The notes: generated by a model not told the origin, from the letters alone. A stretch of 20,456 bases of DNA from Neobacillus cucumis (GCF_023715505.1 NZ_JAMBOH010000049.1:1-20456); one strand, 5' to 3'. Positions 8,400-16,555 are shown, numbered from the stretch's first letter. Numbers and translations are program-made.

Positions 8400-11099
8400 T
8401 CATGCGTTAAATTTAATTTGTCTTAATATCTCCGCTTTTACTATAATTTCTTCTCTATTGCTGATTAATCTTCTTAATAAAGCTAATAGTTCTTTACTAG
8501 ATATATTATCTATAATCCAACCACATTTATAATTTTTAATTCGATCCGCTGGTGCTCCAATATTAAATGTAATAACTGGATATCCCGCTAGCAATGCCTC
8601 ACTTGTTGTATAAGAATAGGTTTCTGGACAAATGGATGGATTGATAACTAATGCTATTTTATATTTTTCCAATAGCGATGGTAATTGTTCTGCCTGATAC
8701 TTCCCGGTTATTTCAAGTTTACCGTCCTTACTTATATGTGGATGATAGTGTAAATTAGTATAACCAATCACTTTAATATTAATCGGCAGATTTTCTTTTA
8801 TAATTAGGTCGTGTAATTCGTAGATAATCTTTGAGCCTTTTTCAAACCCAAGAGCCCCTATAAAGGCTATATTTAATTGCCTCATAGATAAAAATTCTTC
8901 CCTAAATGTATTCTTTATTGAATACTCAATAGAGTGCTCTCTTACTTCTACGTTAAGTCCAGGATAATATTTTACCATGATGTCTTTAGTATTATCGCTA
9001 GGAGCAAATACTTTAGTTGCATTCATTAAGAAAGAATGATAATTATCTCTCCAATCTTTTATACTTATATATTGTTTTTTATTTATATTTTGAATGCAAG
9101 CCTGACAAATTTTTATATCTGTTTCTGCACCGCAATATTTTTTATTTTGATTAATTAAATTATAGCTCGGACAAACACTATAAAAGTCATGAACAAAAAA
9201 ATAATAAGGTACGCTTGACTTTTGTACTAATAGGAACATTTTGTCAAGGGGAAAACCTAATAAATGGTTAATGAATATTTCCTCTATTAAAAATGTTCTT
9301 AATAAATACTGAAAATTTATTTCATTTAGCAAATTTAAATCAAGTGGATATTGAATAGGTTCATCATGATTATGATCAATTAAGACTAAATGATTTTTTT
9401 GAGGCTTTAACGTATATACTCGTTGCTCCTTACCAATTTTTTTAATGTAATTGCTCTCGTATACTTCGGTACCACCACCGAGATTATGGTTAACAAGTAA
9501 TACCCCTTTTTTGTCAGATGAGCTATTAGCAGCCAAAATACTTCTCATAAAATCTCGTATATTTTTTGCGGGGTCTAAGGCAATAAATTGTTGTACTATT
9601 CTGTTGTAATTGGGGTAACGGGCAAGTAATTTCTTTAAATTAGCTGTCATCAATTCTTTCTTAGCATCATCTTTTATCCCATTAAAACTTGCACCATGCT
9701 TATGGAAAACAAAAATATTTGGCATTAATATATGTTTGTAACCTTTATTGGAAGCCCTCAAACACCAATCGTTTTCTTCACCATATCCCTTTCCAAAAAC
9801 ATCATCATCAAATATTCCGATTTGATTCAAAATATTGCGATTCAATACCATACAGAAGCCGACAGCTGTTGGAATTTCTATGCCTTTATTAATGGAATAC
9901 TTAGAAAAGAAGTAATCAATTTCTTCTACACTCATATTGTATGGGATTGGATTATCTTCATTAAATACTGGAAACGAACAAATGGTCGCACTGTTCGAAA
10001 AAGGAGTAACAGAAGCCACCGTATCATTTATTAATATTGGATAAATTAAACGGCGGAAACAATCAGGAGGAATTTCAGTATCACTATTTAACACGATGGA
10101 ATGATTGGTTGACAAAAGCAACCCTCTATTAACACTTTGAACAAATCCAAGATTAGTATCGTTGTGAATGACTACTAATTTATTTAAATTTTCAGGCAAA
10201 TTTATAGCCTTTAAATTTTCTAGCATGGAAAAGATTCGTACATCTGAACTTGCGTCATTTATGAGATATAAATTATAGGTAATGTTTGACTGATTTAGTA
10301 CAGTCTCAATACATTTTTTTGTAAGTTCATATGCATTATAAATAGGGATGATTACATCTATTTGAATGTCTTGAAATAATTCTTCTTTTACATTAATATA
10401 GTTTATCTTATTAAAGGATTGTAAACTATATTGGTTGAGAACATTATCTTGTAAAAAAGATGGGTCAACAGATAGAGGGTTTAATTGTGAAGGAGGTTTT
10501 ACTACAAAGGTTTGTTTTTGATAGTTCAAATATAAAGATAATCCTGGTTCGTTACCCCTTAATTCATTTTTCATAAATGATTTTACTGCACCATGTGTTT
10601 TTGGGTAATTCCATATCCGTACATCATTTATCTTCCCTTCAAAATAACCATTTGGATCCAATCCCCCAATTTTCCCAGAAGCAAAAACTTTTTTCTTTGA
10701 ACTAGTTATTCCTTTAATTTTATACTGTCCATTAACATATAACCTTGGTGTATTATTTTCAAAAACAATTGCAATATGTGTCCAACCTTTTATTTCAATT
10801 TTATAGGTGAGTAATACTGACAAGTAATTTTGGGATAGTTCGTATACTGCTACTCCATTCCTTCCGACTGATACACCAGTCCCTGCTTCATTTTCTTGAT
10901 TAAGTTCTGGATTTCCAGGACCGATGACATATTGTTGTTGAAGAATATCAGTTATATTTTTTTTATAATGCTTGGTCAGATCTATTTCTTTTTGGGGTTC
11001 AACCCAAAATTCATAAGTGAAATCATTCTTGATATTTTTAAACAAGTTCTTTGTGGTAACAATTTCATTTCCTTGAAAGTTCAAGTATCCCTGTGCCAA
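8400..11099 (-). CDS. LamG-GT2-GT4 three-domain glycosyltransferase
   Basis: An 899-residue fusion. Residues 1-195 form a LamG/concanavalin-like jelly roll (GWTHIAIVFENNTPRLYVNG near 105, GKINDVRIWNY near 155), a carbohydrate-binding fold. Residues 247-470 are a GT2 domain: DVIIPIYNAYELTKKCIE, the metal-site LNSDTEIPP near 337, and the acidic GEENDWCLRAS near 440. Residues 533-890 are a GT4 domain: NLGGGTEVYESNYIKKI, FIGALGFEKGSK near 747 and the C-terminal CPETYSYTTSEALLAGYPVI. Inside the GT4 part, VHDFYSVCPSYNLI plus CGAETDIKICQAC form the cysteine set common in O-antigen-type GT4 enzymes. TTG at 11099 follows AGGTGA. It is last in the leftward operon, so it probably uses dTDP-rhamnose, possibly CMP-Pse as well, and adds two sugars; specificity is inferred. 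There is no signal peptide or membrane segment. Confidence 0.85.
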   Translation of the reverse strand: MAQGYLNFQGNEIVTTKNLFKNIKNDFTYEFWVEPQKEIDLTKHYKKNITDILQQQYVIGPGNPELNQENEAGTGVSVGRNGVAVYELSQNYLSVLLTYKIEIKGWTHIAIVFENNTPRLYVNGQYKIKGITSSKKKVFASGKIGGLDPNGYFEGKINDVRIWNYPKTHGAVKSFMKNELRGNEPGLSLYLNYQKQTFVVKPPSQLNPLSVDPSFLQDNVLNQYSLQSFNKINYINVKEELFQDIQIDVIIPIYNAYELTKKCIETVLNQSNITYNLYLINDASSDVRIFSMLENLKAINLPENLNKLVVIHNDTNLGFVQSVNRGLLLSTNHSIVLNSDTEIPPDCFRRLIYPILINDTVASVTPFSNSATICSFPVFNEDNPIPYNMSVEEIDYFFSKYSINKGIEIPTAVGFCMVLNRNILNQIGIFDDDVFGKGYGEENDWCLRASNKGYKHILMPNIFVFHKHGASFNGIKDDAKKELMTANLKKLLARYPNYNRIVQQFIALDPAKNIRDFMRSILAANSSSDKKGVLLVNHNLGGGTEVYESNYIKKIGKEQRVYTLKPQKNHLVLIDHNHDEPIQYPLDLNLLNEINFQYLLRTFLIEEIFINHLLGFPLDKMFLLVQKSSVPYYFFVHDFYSVCPSYNLINQNKKYCGAETDIKICQACIQNINKKQYISIKDWRDNYHSFLMNATKVFAPSDNTKDIMVKYYPGLNVEVREHSIEYSIKNTFREEFLSMRQLNIAFIGALGFEKGSKIIYELHDLIIKENLPINIKVIGYTNLHYHPHISKDGKLEITGKYQAEQLPSLLEKYKIALVINPSICPETYSYTTSEALLAGYPVITFNIGAPADRIKNYKCGWIIDNISSKELLALLRRLISNREEIIVKAEILRQIKFNA

Positions 11100-11129
11100 A
11101 TTAATTCACCTCGATTATTTAACTAGTTA

Positions 11130-12365
11130 TCACAGGTTTATCTCAAATAAGTCTGGGGCTATTACCTTTACAGATGCTTGGTGATTCTTTTTTTCTATTT
11201 TGTTTAAGTTGTTGAAAAAGGCTTTTATCCCTTCTGCAGTAATCAGTGTATGTTCTCCCTTGATATTAGAGAGTGCTTCTACTGTTGATTCATCAAACGA
11301 GTTTTGTTGTTTTAGATTAATAGTATTCAATAATCGGATAATATTCTCATGAGCATAGTTTTCATCAGTTGCTTCGTAATAATTTAATAATAAATTTTTG
11401 GGTTTACTCATGCCCCCCTGTACTGAAGAGTCAATAAAGTTAAAAATATCATTAGTATGAACAGCTTGATAAGAGAGGGCATTAGGTAAAAAGGATAGCT
11501 CTTTTTCATAATTCATTGGCAAATAAGCAGCAACTGGTTTATCAAGCAGGTAAGCCTCAACACCTGTTGTACAGCGATTATGAATAACTGCTTTTGATGC
11601 CAGAATCCACATGACAACATTCCCTTCATTAATAATGAATACATTCTTACAATTTGCCAATTCTTGACGATAAATTTCCAAACCTTCATGAAGATGGGGT
11701 CGAACCACTATGTTCAGGTGGGGATATTTCAAACTCAACTCTTTAACTAAATTAATAAAAAGTTCACAGAGTCTCTTTAAATACTGTTCATGGGGTAATA
11801 AGCCCCTAATAAAGTGATTGTATTGCGTAAATCTAGTGTTAACCAGAATATATTCACCATACTTTTGTTTGATATCTTTGACGTGTTCATCATAAATAGG
11901 ACGAAATTTACTTTGTAGTAGATCAAATCTTGGATGCCCAGTTACATGAATTTTATCCTTAAATTCTGGAAAATTGTTTTCTATCATTTGTTTTTGCTTG
12001 TTACCCCAACAATAAACATGTTCAAGAATATTAATATATGCTTCATCTTTGCCAAGACGGTCATAGATAACATTATTTTGAAAGATTCCTTCTTCTTCAT
12101 CTAGTTCCACTAGCGTATATCCCATTTCTTTTGCGTCAGCCATGAGTTGTTTTCTTGGATCACCAAATGGTGTCCCTTTAGAGAAAATGATACCTTTAGG
12201 GAATAAATGTAAATGTGAGAAAATAGGTGTGTGGGTGCCTAAAATGACAGTATAATTTTGCTGGATTGCATAATAAGCTAATAGTAATTTAGCATCTAAC
12301 TCCCGCATTTTTGCTTCTATTGGTAAGTATAAAAATTTTTTCATCGTAAAAAACCGCCCTTTCAT
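11130..12365 (-). CDS. Surface carbohydrate biosynthesis protein (GT-B fold, glycerophosphotransferase-like)
   Basis: A 411-residue protein of the family annotated 'surface carbohydrate biosynthesis protein' (TIGR04396-like): LYLPIEAKMRELDAKLLLAY at the N-terminus, FSKGTPFGDPRKQLM, VTGHPRFDLL near residue 145, NTRFTQYNHF near 175, RPHLHEGLE near 225, and a C-terminal HNRCTTGVEAYLLDKPVAAY, the nucleotide-sugar binding block also found in CDP-glycerol glycerophosphotransferases. B. subtilis spsB encodes a related type of enzyme beside its rhamnose genes. The start at 12365 follows AGGA; an alternative ATG at 12344 (residue 8) is about equally plausible. It sits between rmlA and the LamG-GT2-GT4 gene, 30 bases before the latter. 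Exact reaction unknown. Confidence 0.75.
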   Translation of the reverse strand: MKGRFFTMKKFLYLPIEAKMRELDAKLLLAYYAIQQNYTVILGTHTPIFSHLHLFPKGIIFSKGTPFGDPRKQLMADAKEMGYTLVELDEEEGIFQNNVIYDRLGKDEAYINILEHVYCWGNKQKQMIENNFPEFKDKIHVTGHPRFDLLQSKFRPIYDEHVKDIKQKYGEYILVNTRFTQYNHFIRGLLPHEQYLKRLCELFINLVKELSLKYPHLNIVVRPHLHEGLEIYRQELANCKNVFIINEGNVVMWILASKAVIHNRCTTGVEAYLLDKPVAAYLPMNYEKELSFLPNALSYQAVHTNDIFNFIDSSVQGGMSKPKNLLLNYYEATDENYAHENIIRLLNTINLKQQNSFDESTVEALSNIKGEHTLITAEGIKAFFNNLNKIEKKNHQASVKVIAPDLFEINL

Positions 12366-12425
12366 TTATAAAATCCTAGTTGTCCACCCCAAAGGTGTGC
12401 AACATAGACTCGGCTTAGTATCCTA

Positions 12426-13163
12426 TTACGTAGCTTTTTGTATATCCTTTTTTTCAAAGTAATGTTTATTTGCTGCATACAAAGCTTCATGTGTTCCTGC
12501 ATCTAGCCACCAACTCTTTAAAATATCATATTTTAATTCCTTTCTATTAATATAGAGATTATTTATATCAGTAATCTCCTTTTCTCCCCTGCTCGATGGT
12601 TTTATTAAATCAATTAAATCAAATACCTCTTTGTTATAAAAATAGATTCCTGTTACACAAAAATTCGACGTAGGATTTTTAGGCTTTTCAACGATAGAGA
12701 TAATAGTATGATTTACTTCATCTAACAATGCTACTCCATATCGTTCCGGGTCCTTCACTTCTTTTAACAGTACTTTTGCACCTTGAGGTTGAGTTTTAAA
12801 GTTATCAATATATGGTCTTAAATCATCGTCAAACAGATTGTCCCCTAACAAAACAATACATTGGTCTTCTACAAAATTCTTAGCGGAGGCTAAGGCATCA
12901 GCAATACCTCCTCCTTTTTCACTCTGGATGGTGTAGAACAACTTAACGCCCAATTCCTCACCACGGCCTAGAATCTCTTGGAATGAACGAAGATGTTGGT
13001 TATTCGTAACAATAAGAATATCCGTAATCCCCGCCTCTTTTAACTTATTTATTGGCCAGTAGATCATTGGGTGACCTCCTACAGGGAGCAAATGCTTGTT
13101 CAATAATTTGGTAAAAGGCTCCAACCGAGTACCTTTTCCTCCGGCTAATATAATACCTTTCAT
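12426..13163 (-). CDS. rmlA: Glucose-1-phosphate thymidylyltransferase, RmlA (SpsI type)
   Basis: Makes dTDP-glucose from glucose-1-phosphate and dTTP, the first step to dTDP-L-rhamnose. The 245-residue length equals the short Bacillus SpsI form rather than the roughly 290-residue enterobacterial form. The signature GGKGTRLEPFTKLLNKHLLP starts at residue 8; LLGDNLFDDD holds the metal-binding aspartate, VEKPKNPTSNFCVTGIYFY gives the sugar-site glutamate and lysine, and WWLDAGTHEAL closes the active site. ATG at 13163 follows GAAGGGA. It is separated from rmlB by 132 bases without an obvious terminator, so it is probably in the same transcript although a local promoter cannot be excluded. Confidence 0.94.
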   Translation of the reverse strand: MKGIILAGGKGTRLEPFTKLLNKHLLPVGGHPMIYWPINKLKEAGITDILIVTNNQHLRSFQEILGRGEELGVKLFYTIQSEKGGGIADALASAKNFVEDQCIVLLGDNLFDDDLRPYIDNFKTQPQGAKVLLKEVKDPERYGVALLDEVNHTIISIVEKPKNPTSNFCVTGIYFYNKEVFDLIDLIKPSSRGEKEITDINNLYINRKELKYDILKSWWLDAGTHEALYAANKHYFEKKDIQKAT

Positions 13164-13295
13164 CTTTTCATTCCCTTCTATCTTTATCTCTCTTTCAGGT
13201 TATGAAAAAGACTGAAAAATGGTACAACTTTACGGTTTATCCATAAAAAATAGTCCTTTATGCCTGCTCAGACAACAACAATTTGTAAAATAGAA

Positions 13296-14282
13296 CTATT
13301 TTCTTTCAATAAGGGGCTTCCACCACCATTTGTTTTTCTTATACCAATCAATCGTTTGGGAAATTCCTGTATCAAAAGTGTAGGTTGGTTTCCAGCCTAA
13401 CGTCTCTAATTTAGCGGGATCAATCGCATAGCGTTTATCATGACCTAAACGGTCTGGTACAAATTCAATGAGATCCTCTGATTTTCCTAAAGAATGTATA
13501 ATAGTTTTAACGACTTGTAAGTTCGTTCTCTCATTCCGGCCGCCCACATTATAAACTTCACCATTCACACCATTATGCAAAACAAGATCAATCGCTGCAC
13601 AGTGATCTAGGACATGTAACCAGTCTCGGATATTTTTCCCGTCCCCATATACCGGTACCTTTTCGTCATTTAACACACGTGAAATAGTTAAGGGGATCAA
13701 TTTCTCTGGAAAATGAAAAGGGCCATAGTTATTTGAACAACGTGTAATATTTATTGGAAGACCAAATGTTTCGTAATAGGCCCGAACCAATAGATCTGAA
13801 GCAGCCTTACTTGCACTATATGGACTATTGGGCTGTAATGGAGTCTCTTCCGTGAAGAAAGTGTTTGGATCAAAACTTAATTCACCGTATACTTCATCCG
13901 TTGAAACATGGATGAATTTTTTGACTCCTATTTGTTTCGCGGCATCTAAGAGAACCTGTGTCCCTAAAACATTGGTACGAACGAATCGTTCAGGATCTGT
14001 GATTGAACGATCCACATGACTTTCTGCAGCAAAATGAACCACATAGTCAAAGGTCTCTTTTTCAAAAAGCGTCATAATGGTCTGACGATCGGTAATATCG
14101 GCTTTAACAAAATGATAGTTTTCTCTCTTGCCAATCTGACGATGCTTTGTTAAATCACCGACATACGTCAGCAAATCCAAATTATATATAGAATATTGGG
14201 GATATTTATTAATCATGTACTGAACAAAGTTTCCACCAATGAACCCTGCTCCACCGGTTATAAGCAGTTTATTCGTTTGCAT
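13296..14282 (-). CDS. rmlB: dTDP-glucose 4,6-dehydratase, RmlB (SpsJ type)
   Basis: Second step of dTDP-rhamnose synthesis: NAD-dependent conversion of dTDP-glucose to the 4-keto-6-deoxy sugar. The 328-residue extended short-chain dehydrogenase has TGGAGFIGGNFV at residues 9-20, FAAESHVDRSI near 84, the catalytic STDEVYG with Asp129-Glu130, and SPYSASKAASD with Tyr155/Lys159. NVGGRNERTNLQVV and LGHDKRYAIDP are typical of RmlB. ATG at 14282 follows GAGGTG, 9 bases after the rmlD stop. The C-terminal KKNKWWWKPLIERK resembles Bacillus SpsJ. Confidence 0.95.
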   Translation of the reverse strand: MQTNKLLITGGAGFIGGNFVQYMINKYPQYSIYNLDLLTYVGDLTKHRQIGKRENYHFVKADITDRQTIMTLFEKETFDYVVHFAAESHVDRSITDPERFVRTNVLGTQVLLDAAKQIGVKKFIHVSTDEVYGELSFDPNTFFTEETPLQPNSPYSASKAASDLLVRAYYETFGLPINITRCSNNYGPFHFPEKLIPLTISRVLNDEKVPVYGDGKNIRDWLHVLDHCAAIDLVLHNGVNGEVYNVGGRNERTNLQVVKTIIHSLGKSEDLIEFVPDRLGHDKRYAIDPAKLETLGWKPTYTFDTGISQTIDWYKKNKWWWKPLIERK

Positions 14283-14291
14283 TGTTTCACC

Positions 14292-15149
14292 TCAAGATTG
14301 ATTCTTTAAAAAATGTTTTAATGATTCCTGCCATGGCGGTAATGCTTTAAAACCATTATCTATGATCTTTTTCTTTGACAGACGGGAATTTTTCGGACGT
14401 TTCGCCCTTGTTGGGTATTCTTCTGTCGTAATAGAATTCACCTTCACCTTTTTCCCTGTTATCCGAAATATTTCTTTGGCAAATTCGGCCCAACTGCAAA
14501 AACCTTCGTTTGTTGCATGGTAGATTCCATATTTGTCTGTTTGAATCATATCTATGACTAACCTTGCGGCATGGAATGTATAAGTGGGGGAACCAACTTG
14601 ATCGGCCACCACATTAATTTCATCATAGTGTTCAGCTAATCGCAGCATCGTTTTGACAAAATTATTTCCATTTATTCCAAATACCCATGATATCCGGACA
14701 ATGAACCATTCGGTTAAATGAGACTGAACTATTTTTTCTCCTTCATATTTTGTCAATCCATAATACCCGACTGGATTAGGTGGATCTGTTTCCACAAACG
14801 GCTTATCCCCCAATCCATCAAAAACATAATCCGTACTGATATACATAAATTTTGCGTTTATTTCTTGTGCAGCTTTTGCTAAATACCTTGTCCCTTCAAC
14901 ATTCACCTTCCAGCAGTTTTCTTTATCATCTTCTGCTTTATCTACCGCTGTATAGGCACCACAATGAATAATGGCATCAGGCCTCAAAGATTTTACATAC
15001 TGATCAACTAAACGTTCATCGGTAATATTTAAATCTTTTGAACCGACGCCAATCATCTCGAATCCACGTTCCAACCCATTTTGGACTACATCATAACCAA
15101 GTTGTCCTGTATACCCTGTTACTAGTATTTTTATTGTTTCATTCACCAT
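14292..15149 (-). CDS. rmlD: dTDP-4-dehydrorhamnose reductase, RmlD (SpsK type)
   Basis: Last step of dTDP-L-rhamnose synthesis. I start it at ATG 15149 (285 residues), which overlaps the end of rmlC by 11 bases; the frame stays open to 15236, but that extra N-terminus lies inside rmlC and does not resemble RmlD. Key motifs: TGYTGQLG at residues 11-18 for NAD(P)H binding, CGAYTAVDKAEDD near 63, STDYVFDG near 105 and the Tyr130-x3-Lys134 catalytic pair in YYGLTKYEGE. RISWVFGINGNNFVKTML and ADQVGSPTYT are typical. The overlap suggests translational coupling with rmlC. Confidence 0.94.
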   Translation of the reverse strand: MVNETIKILVTGYTGQLGYDVVQNGLERGFEMIGVGSKDLNITDERLVDQYVKSLRPDAIIHCGAYTAVDKAEDDKENCWKVNVEGTRYLAKAAQEINAKFMYISTDYVFDGLGDKPFVETDPPNPVGYYGLTKYEGEKIVQSHLTEWFIVRISWVFGINGNNFVKTMLRLAEHYDEINVVADQVGSPTYTFHAARLVIDMIQTDKYGIYHATNEGFCSWAEFAKEIFRITGKKVKVNSITTEEYPTRAKRPKNSRLSKKKIIDNGFKALPPWQESLKHFLKNQS

Positions 15150-15699
15150 AAATAAAATTACTCTCCATTTCCGAAAGGCATGGTGAATTTTGATCTTTCT
15201 TTGATAGAACAGGAGGACCATCCAGAGGCCACTCAATACCTATCGCGGGATCATTCCAGATAATTCCACGATCAAACTCCGGTGCATAAAATTGATCGAC
15301 CTTGTATTGTACTTCCGTGTTATCTGTTAATGTAAGAAATCCATGAGCAAATCCGCTTGGAATAAATAATTGTTTTTTGTTTTCAGCACTCAGTTCAATA
15401 CCGAACCACTTACCGAATGTAGGGCTTCCCTTTTGTATATCGACGGCCACATCAAATATGGCTCCACTCGTGCAACGGACGAGCTTTGCCTGTGCTTTCG
15501 GCTTTAATTGATAATGTAATCCCCGTAACGTTCCCTTAGAAGCGGAAAAGGAATGGTTATCCTGGAGAAAACAAATAGAAATTCCTGCTTTTTTAAACCA
15601 ATGATCGCTGTAGGTTTCCATAAACCAGCCACGATGATCACCATAGACAATCGGTTCGATGATTTTGACTCCCGGTAATGAAGTTTCTGTTATTTTCAA
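15139..15699 (-). CDS. rmlC: dTDP-4-dehydrorhamnose 3,5-epimerase, RmlC (SpsL type)
   Basis: Third step of dTDP-rhamnose synthesis and first gene of the leftward operon. The 186-residue cupin has the family motifs YGDHRGWFMETYSD near residue 19, the QDNHS block, GTLRGLHYQ with the catalytic base His62, FIPSGFAHGF near 112 and VQYKVDQFYAPEFDRGIIWND with Tyr132 in the active site. The start is TTG at 15699 with a strong AGGAGGTGG before it. Upstream on the minus strand CATAAGGTA fits the sigma-K -10 pattern (CATANNNTA) but lies only a few bases from the ribosome site. Confidence 0.95.
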   Translation of the reverse strand: MKITETSLPGVKIIEPIVYGDHRGWFMETYSDHWFKKAGISICFLQDNHSFSASKGTLRGLHYQLKPKAQAKLVRCTSGAIFDVAVDIQKGSPTFGKWFGIELSAENKKQLFIPSGFAHGFLTLTDNTEVQYKVDQFYAPEFDRGIIWNDPAIGIEWPLDGPPVLSKKDQNSPCLSEMESNFIYGE

Positions 15700-15719
15700 A
15701 TTTTACCACCTCCTATTAC

Positions 15720-15728
15720 CTTATGCTC
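15720..15728 (-). promoter_or_regulatory. Possible sigma-K-type -10 element upstream of rmlC
   Basis: On the minus strand CATAAGGTA matches CATANNNTA, the -10 pattern of late mother-cell sigma-K promoters that drive sps and cge genes in B. subtilis. No clear -35 AC element at proper spacing was found, and transcription would begin inside or next to AGGAGG, which would weaken translation. Treat as a weak candidate. Confidence 0.2.
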
Positions 15729-15819
15729 TGTGTTCGCATTTTGACCAACCTATTTTTGAACCGCTTTTTGTTAGATTTATAGTATCTTTCTGTACGTGGA
15801 GGAGTTACAACTAATTAAG

Positions 15820-15947
15820 AAAAGCGCAAGGCGCCCGCCTATCGGCGACAAGCACAAGACGAGCCGGCCGAAAGGTTGTTCTTTAACCTTTTGGCCGGAT
15901 TGGCTTGTGACCTCGAGCCGATGGCGCCTGGAGCTGGACAATTCTCG
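15820..15947. repeat. Long-hairpin interspersed repeat, copy 1
   Basis: A GC-rich element starting AAAGCGCAAGGCGCC and ending TGGACAATTCTCG. It folds into a long imperfect hairpin: GGCGCC pairs with GGCGCC, ATCGGC with GCCGAT, and a central CCGGCCGAAAGGTT-GTTCTTT-AACCTTTTGGCCGG stem-loop. It shares end sequences and layout with a second copy 32 bases further on. Elements of this look recur in Bacillaceae intergenic regions (from memory, not searched). A short open frame across it encodes low-complexity sequence and is not a gene. Confidence 0.75.
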
Positions 15948-15979
15948 AAGTCAAAATTTATACTTTCTTATCTCTGAAC

Positions 15980-16107
15980 AAAAGCGCAAGTCCCTTGAAA
16001 AGCCCCGACAAGCATAAGACGCTCAGGGAAAGAAGGCGTTCTTTGCCTTCATTCCCTGAGTGGCTGTAGACGATCGAGGGGCTAGGCGCAGCTGCTGGAC
16101 AATTCTC
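15980..16107. repeat. Long-hairpin interspersed repeat, copy 2
   Basis: Same architecture and the same length (about 128 bases) as copy 1: AAAAGCGCAAG at one end, CGACAAGCATAAGACG inside, a central stem GCTCAGGGAAAGAAGGC with loop GTTCTTT, and TGGACAATTCTC at the other end. The arms have diverged from copy 1 but are compensatory (AGCCCC pairs with GGGGCT), suggesting the hairpin, not the base sequence, is conserved. Confidence 0.75.
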
Positions 16108-16138
16108 AAGGTTGAAAATTTTATTAAAAAGTAAAAAT

Positions 16139-16162
16139 AGGCCCCTTTTTCTTCAGGGACCT
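16139..16162 (-). terminator. Terminator of the lost LuxR-type gene
   Basis: On the minus strand AGGTCCCT (16162-16155) pairs with AGGGGCCT (16146-16139) with one G-U pair, followed by ATTTTTACTTTTT. It lies just after the stop of the regulator remnant, so it is likely that gene's original terminator. Confidence 0.65.
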
Positions 16163-16176
16163 GTTTCAATGAGCCG

Positions 16177-16275
16177 TTAAATCCATCCTTTTTTCTTGGC
16201 AATACCGGCGGCTTCGGTTCTGTTTTTGGTGTTGAGTTTGTGGATGATTTGTTTTTTGAATATAGGTACAAAGAC
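16177..16275 (-). pseudogene. C-terminal stub of a LuxR-type response regulator
   Basis: The minus strand encodes about 30 residues ending at TAA (16179-16177), including KLNTKNRTEAAGIAKKKGWI. This is the recognition-helix end of the LuxR/NarL DNA-binding domain, in which K-L-x-x-x-x-R-T-E-A-A-x-x-A-x-x-x-G-W-I is strongly conserved in Bacillus regulators such as the DegU family. No receiver domain or start exists upstream: beyond about 16275 the sequence changes to the DnaA-box region. The gene was therefore truncated, probably by rearrangement at that junction. A different frame open across this stretch is a shadow. Confidence 0.75.
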
Positions 16276-16334
16276 TAGGTAGGGTTGTGACGTGTAAGGG
16301 TTTTTTTCACAGGTTATTAACATATTGGGTGAGG

Positions 16335-16530
16335 CTATCCACAGTTACGTGTAAGATATCAACAATTTACCACCATTTATTCACAGTTTATGTGGATATC
16401 TTCTGAATATTTAGTGGTTTCTCAACAGTGTAGTTTGTTGTCCACAATCAAAGCTGAATTATCCACTAAATCCACAGTTTTATCCACATTTCCAAGGTAT
16501 CTATCCACATTTCACTATGATTTGTCCACA
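16335..16530. other. DnaA-box cluster with five 21-bp-phased boxes
   Basis: Nine words at or near the DnaA box TTATCCACA: CTATCCACA 16335, TTATTCACA 16377, the reverse TGTGGATAT 16391, TTGTCCACA 16438, TTATCCACT 16459, AAATCCACA 16468 (two mismatches), perfect TTATCCACA 16480, CTATCCACA 16501 and TTGTCCACA 16522. The five starting at 16438, 16459, 16480, 16501 and 16522 are exactly 21 bp apart and in the same orientation; the DNA between them is not repeated. A short open frame here encodes repeated LST, merely the translation of the boxes. Likely a chromosomal DnaA-binding cluster controlling initiation or a nearby gene; no dnaA gene is present. Confidence 0.75.
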
Positions 16531-16535
16531 AAAAA

Positions 16536-16555
16536 ACCTAGATATCAATCTAGGC
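16536..16555. terminator. Terminator of the 48-residue gene
   Basis: CCTAGAT-ATCA-ATCTAGG (16537-16554) is a 7-bp perfect stem flanked by an A run on the left and a T run on the right, so it can act in both directions. On the minus strand it directly follows the stop of the small gene at 16561-16707. Confidence 0.7.

Noticed and set aside
15150..15236. N-terminal extension of RmlD inside rmlC
   Set aside because: The Rossmann fold begins right after ATG 15149; the extension overlaps conserved rmlC coding sequence.
15796..16017. Open frame of 73 codons across the hairpin repeats
   Set aside because: It lies almost entirely in repeat DNA and the product resembles no protein; GAGGAG near its start belongs to the flank of the element rather than to a gene.
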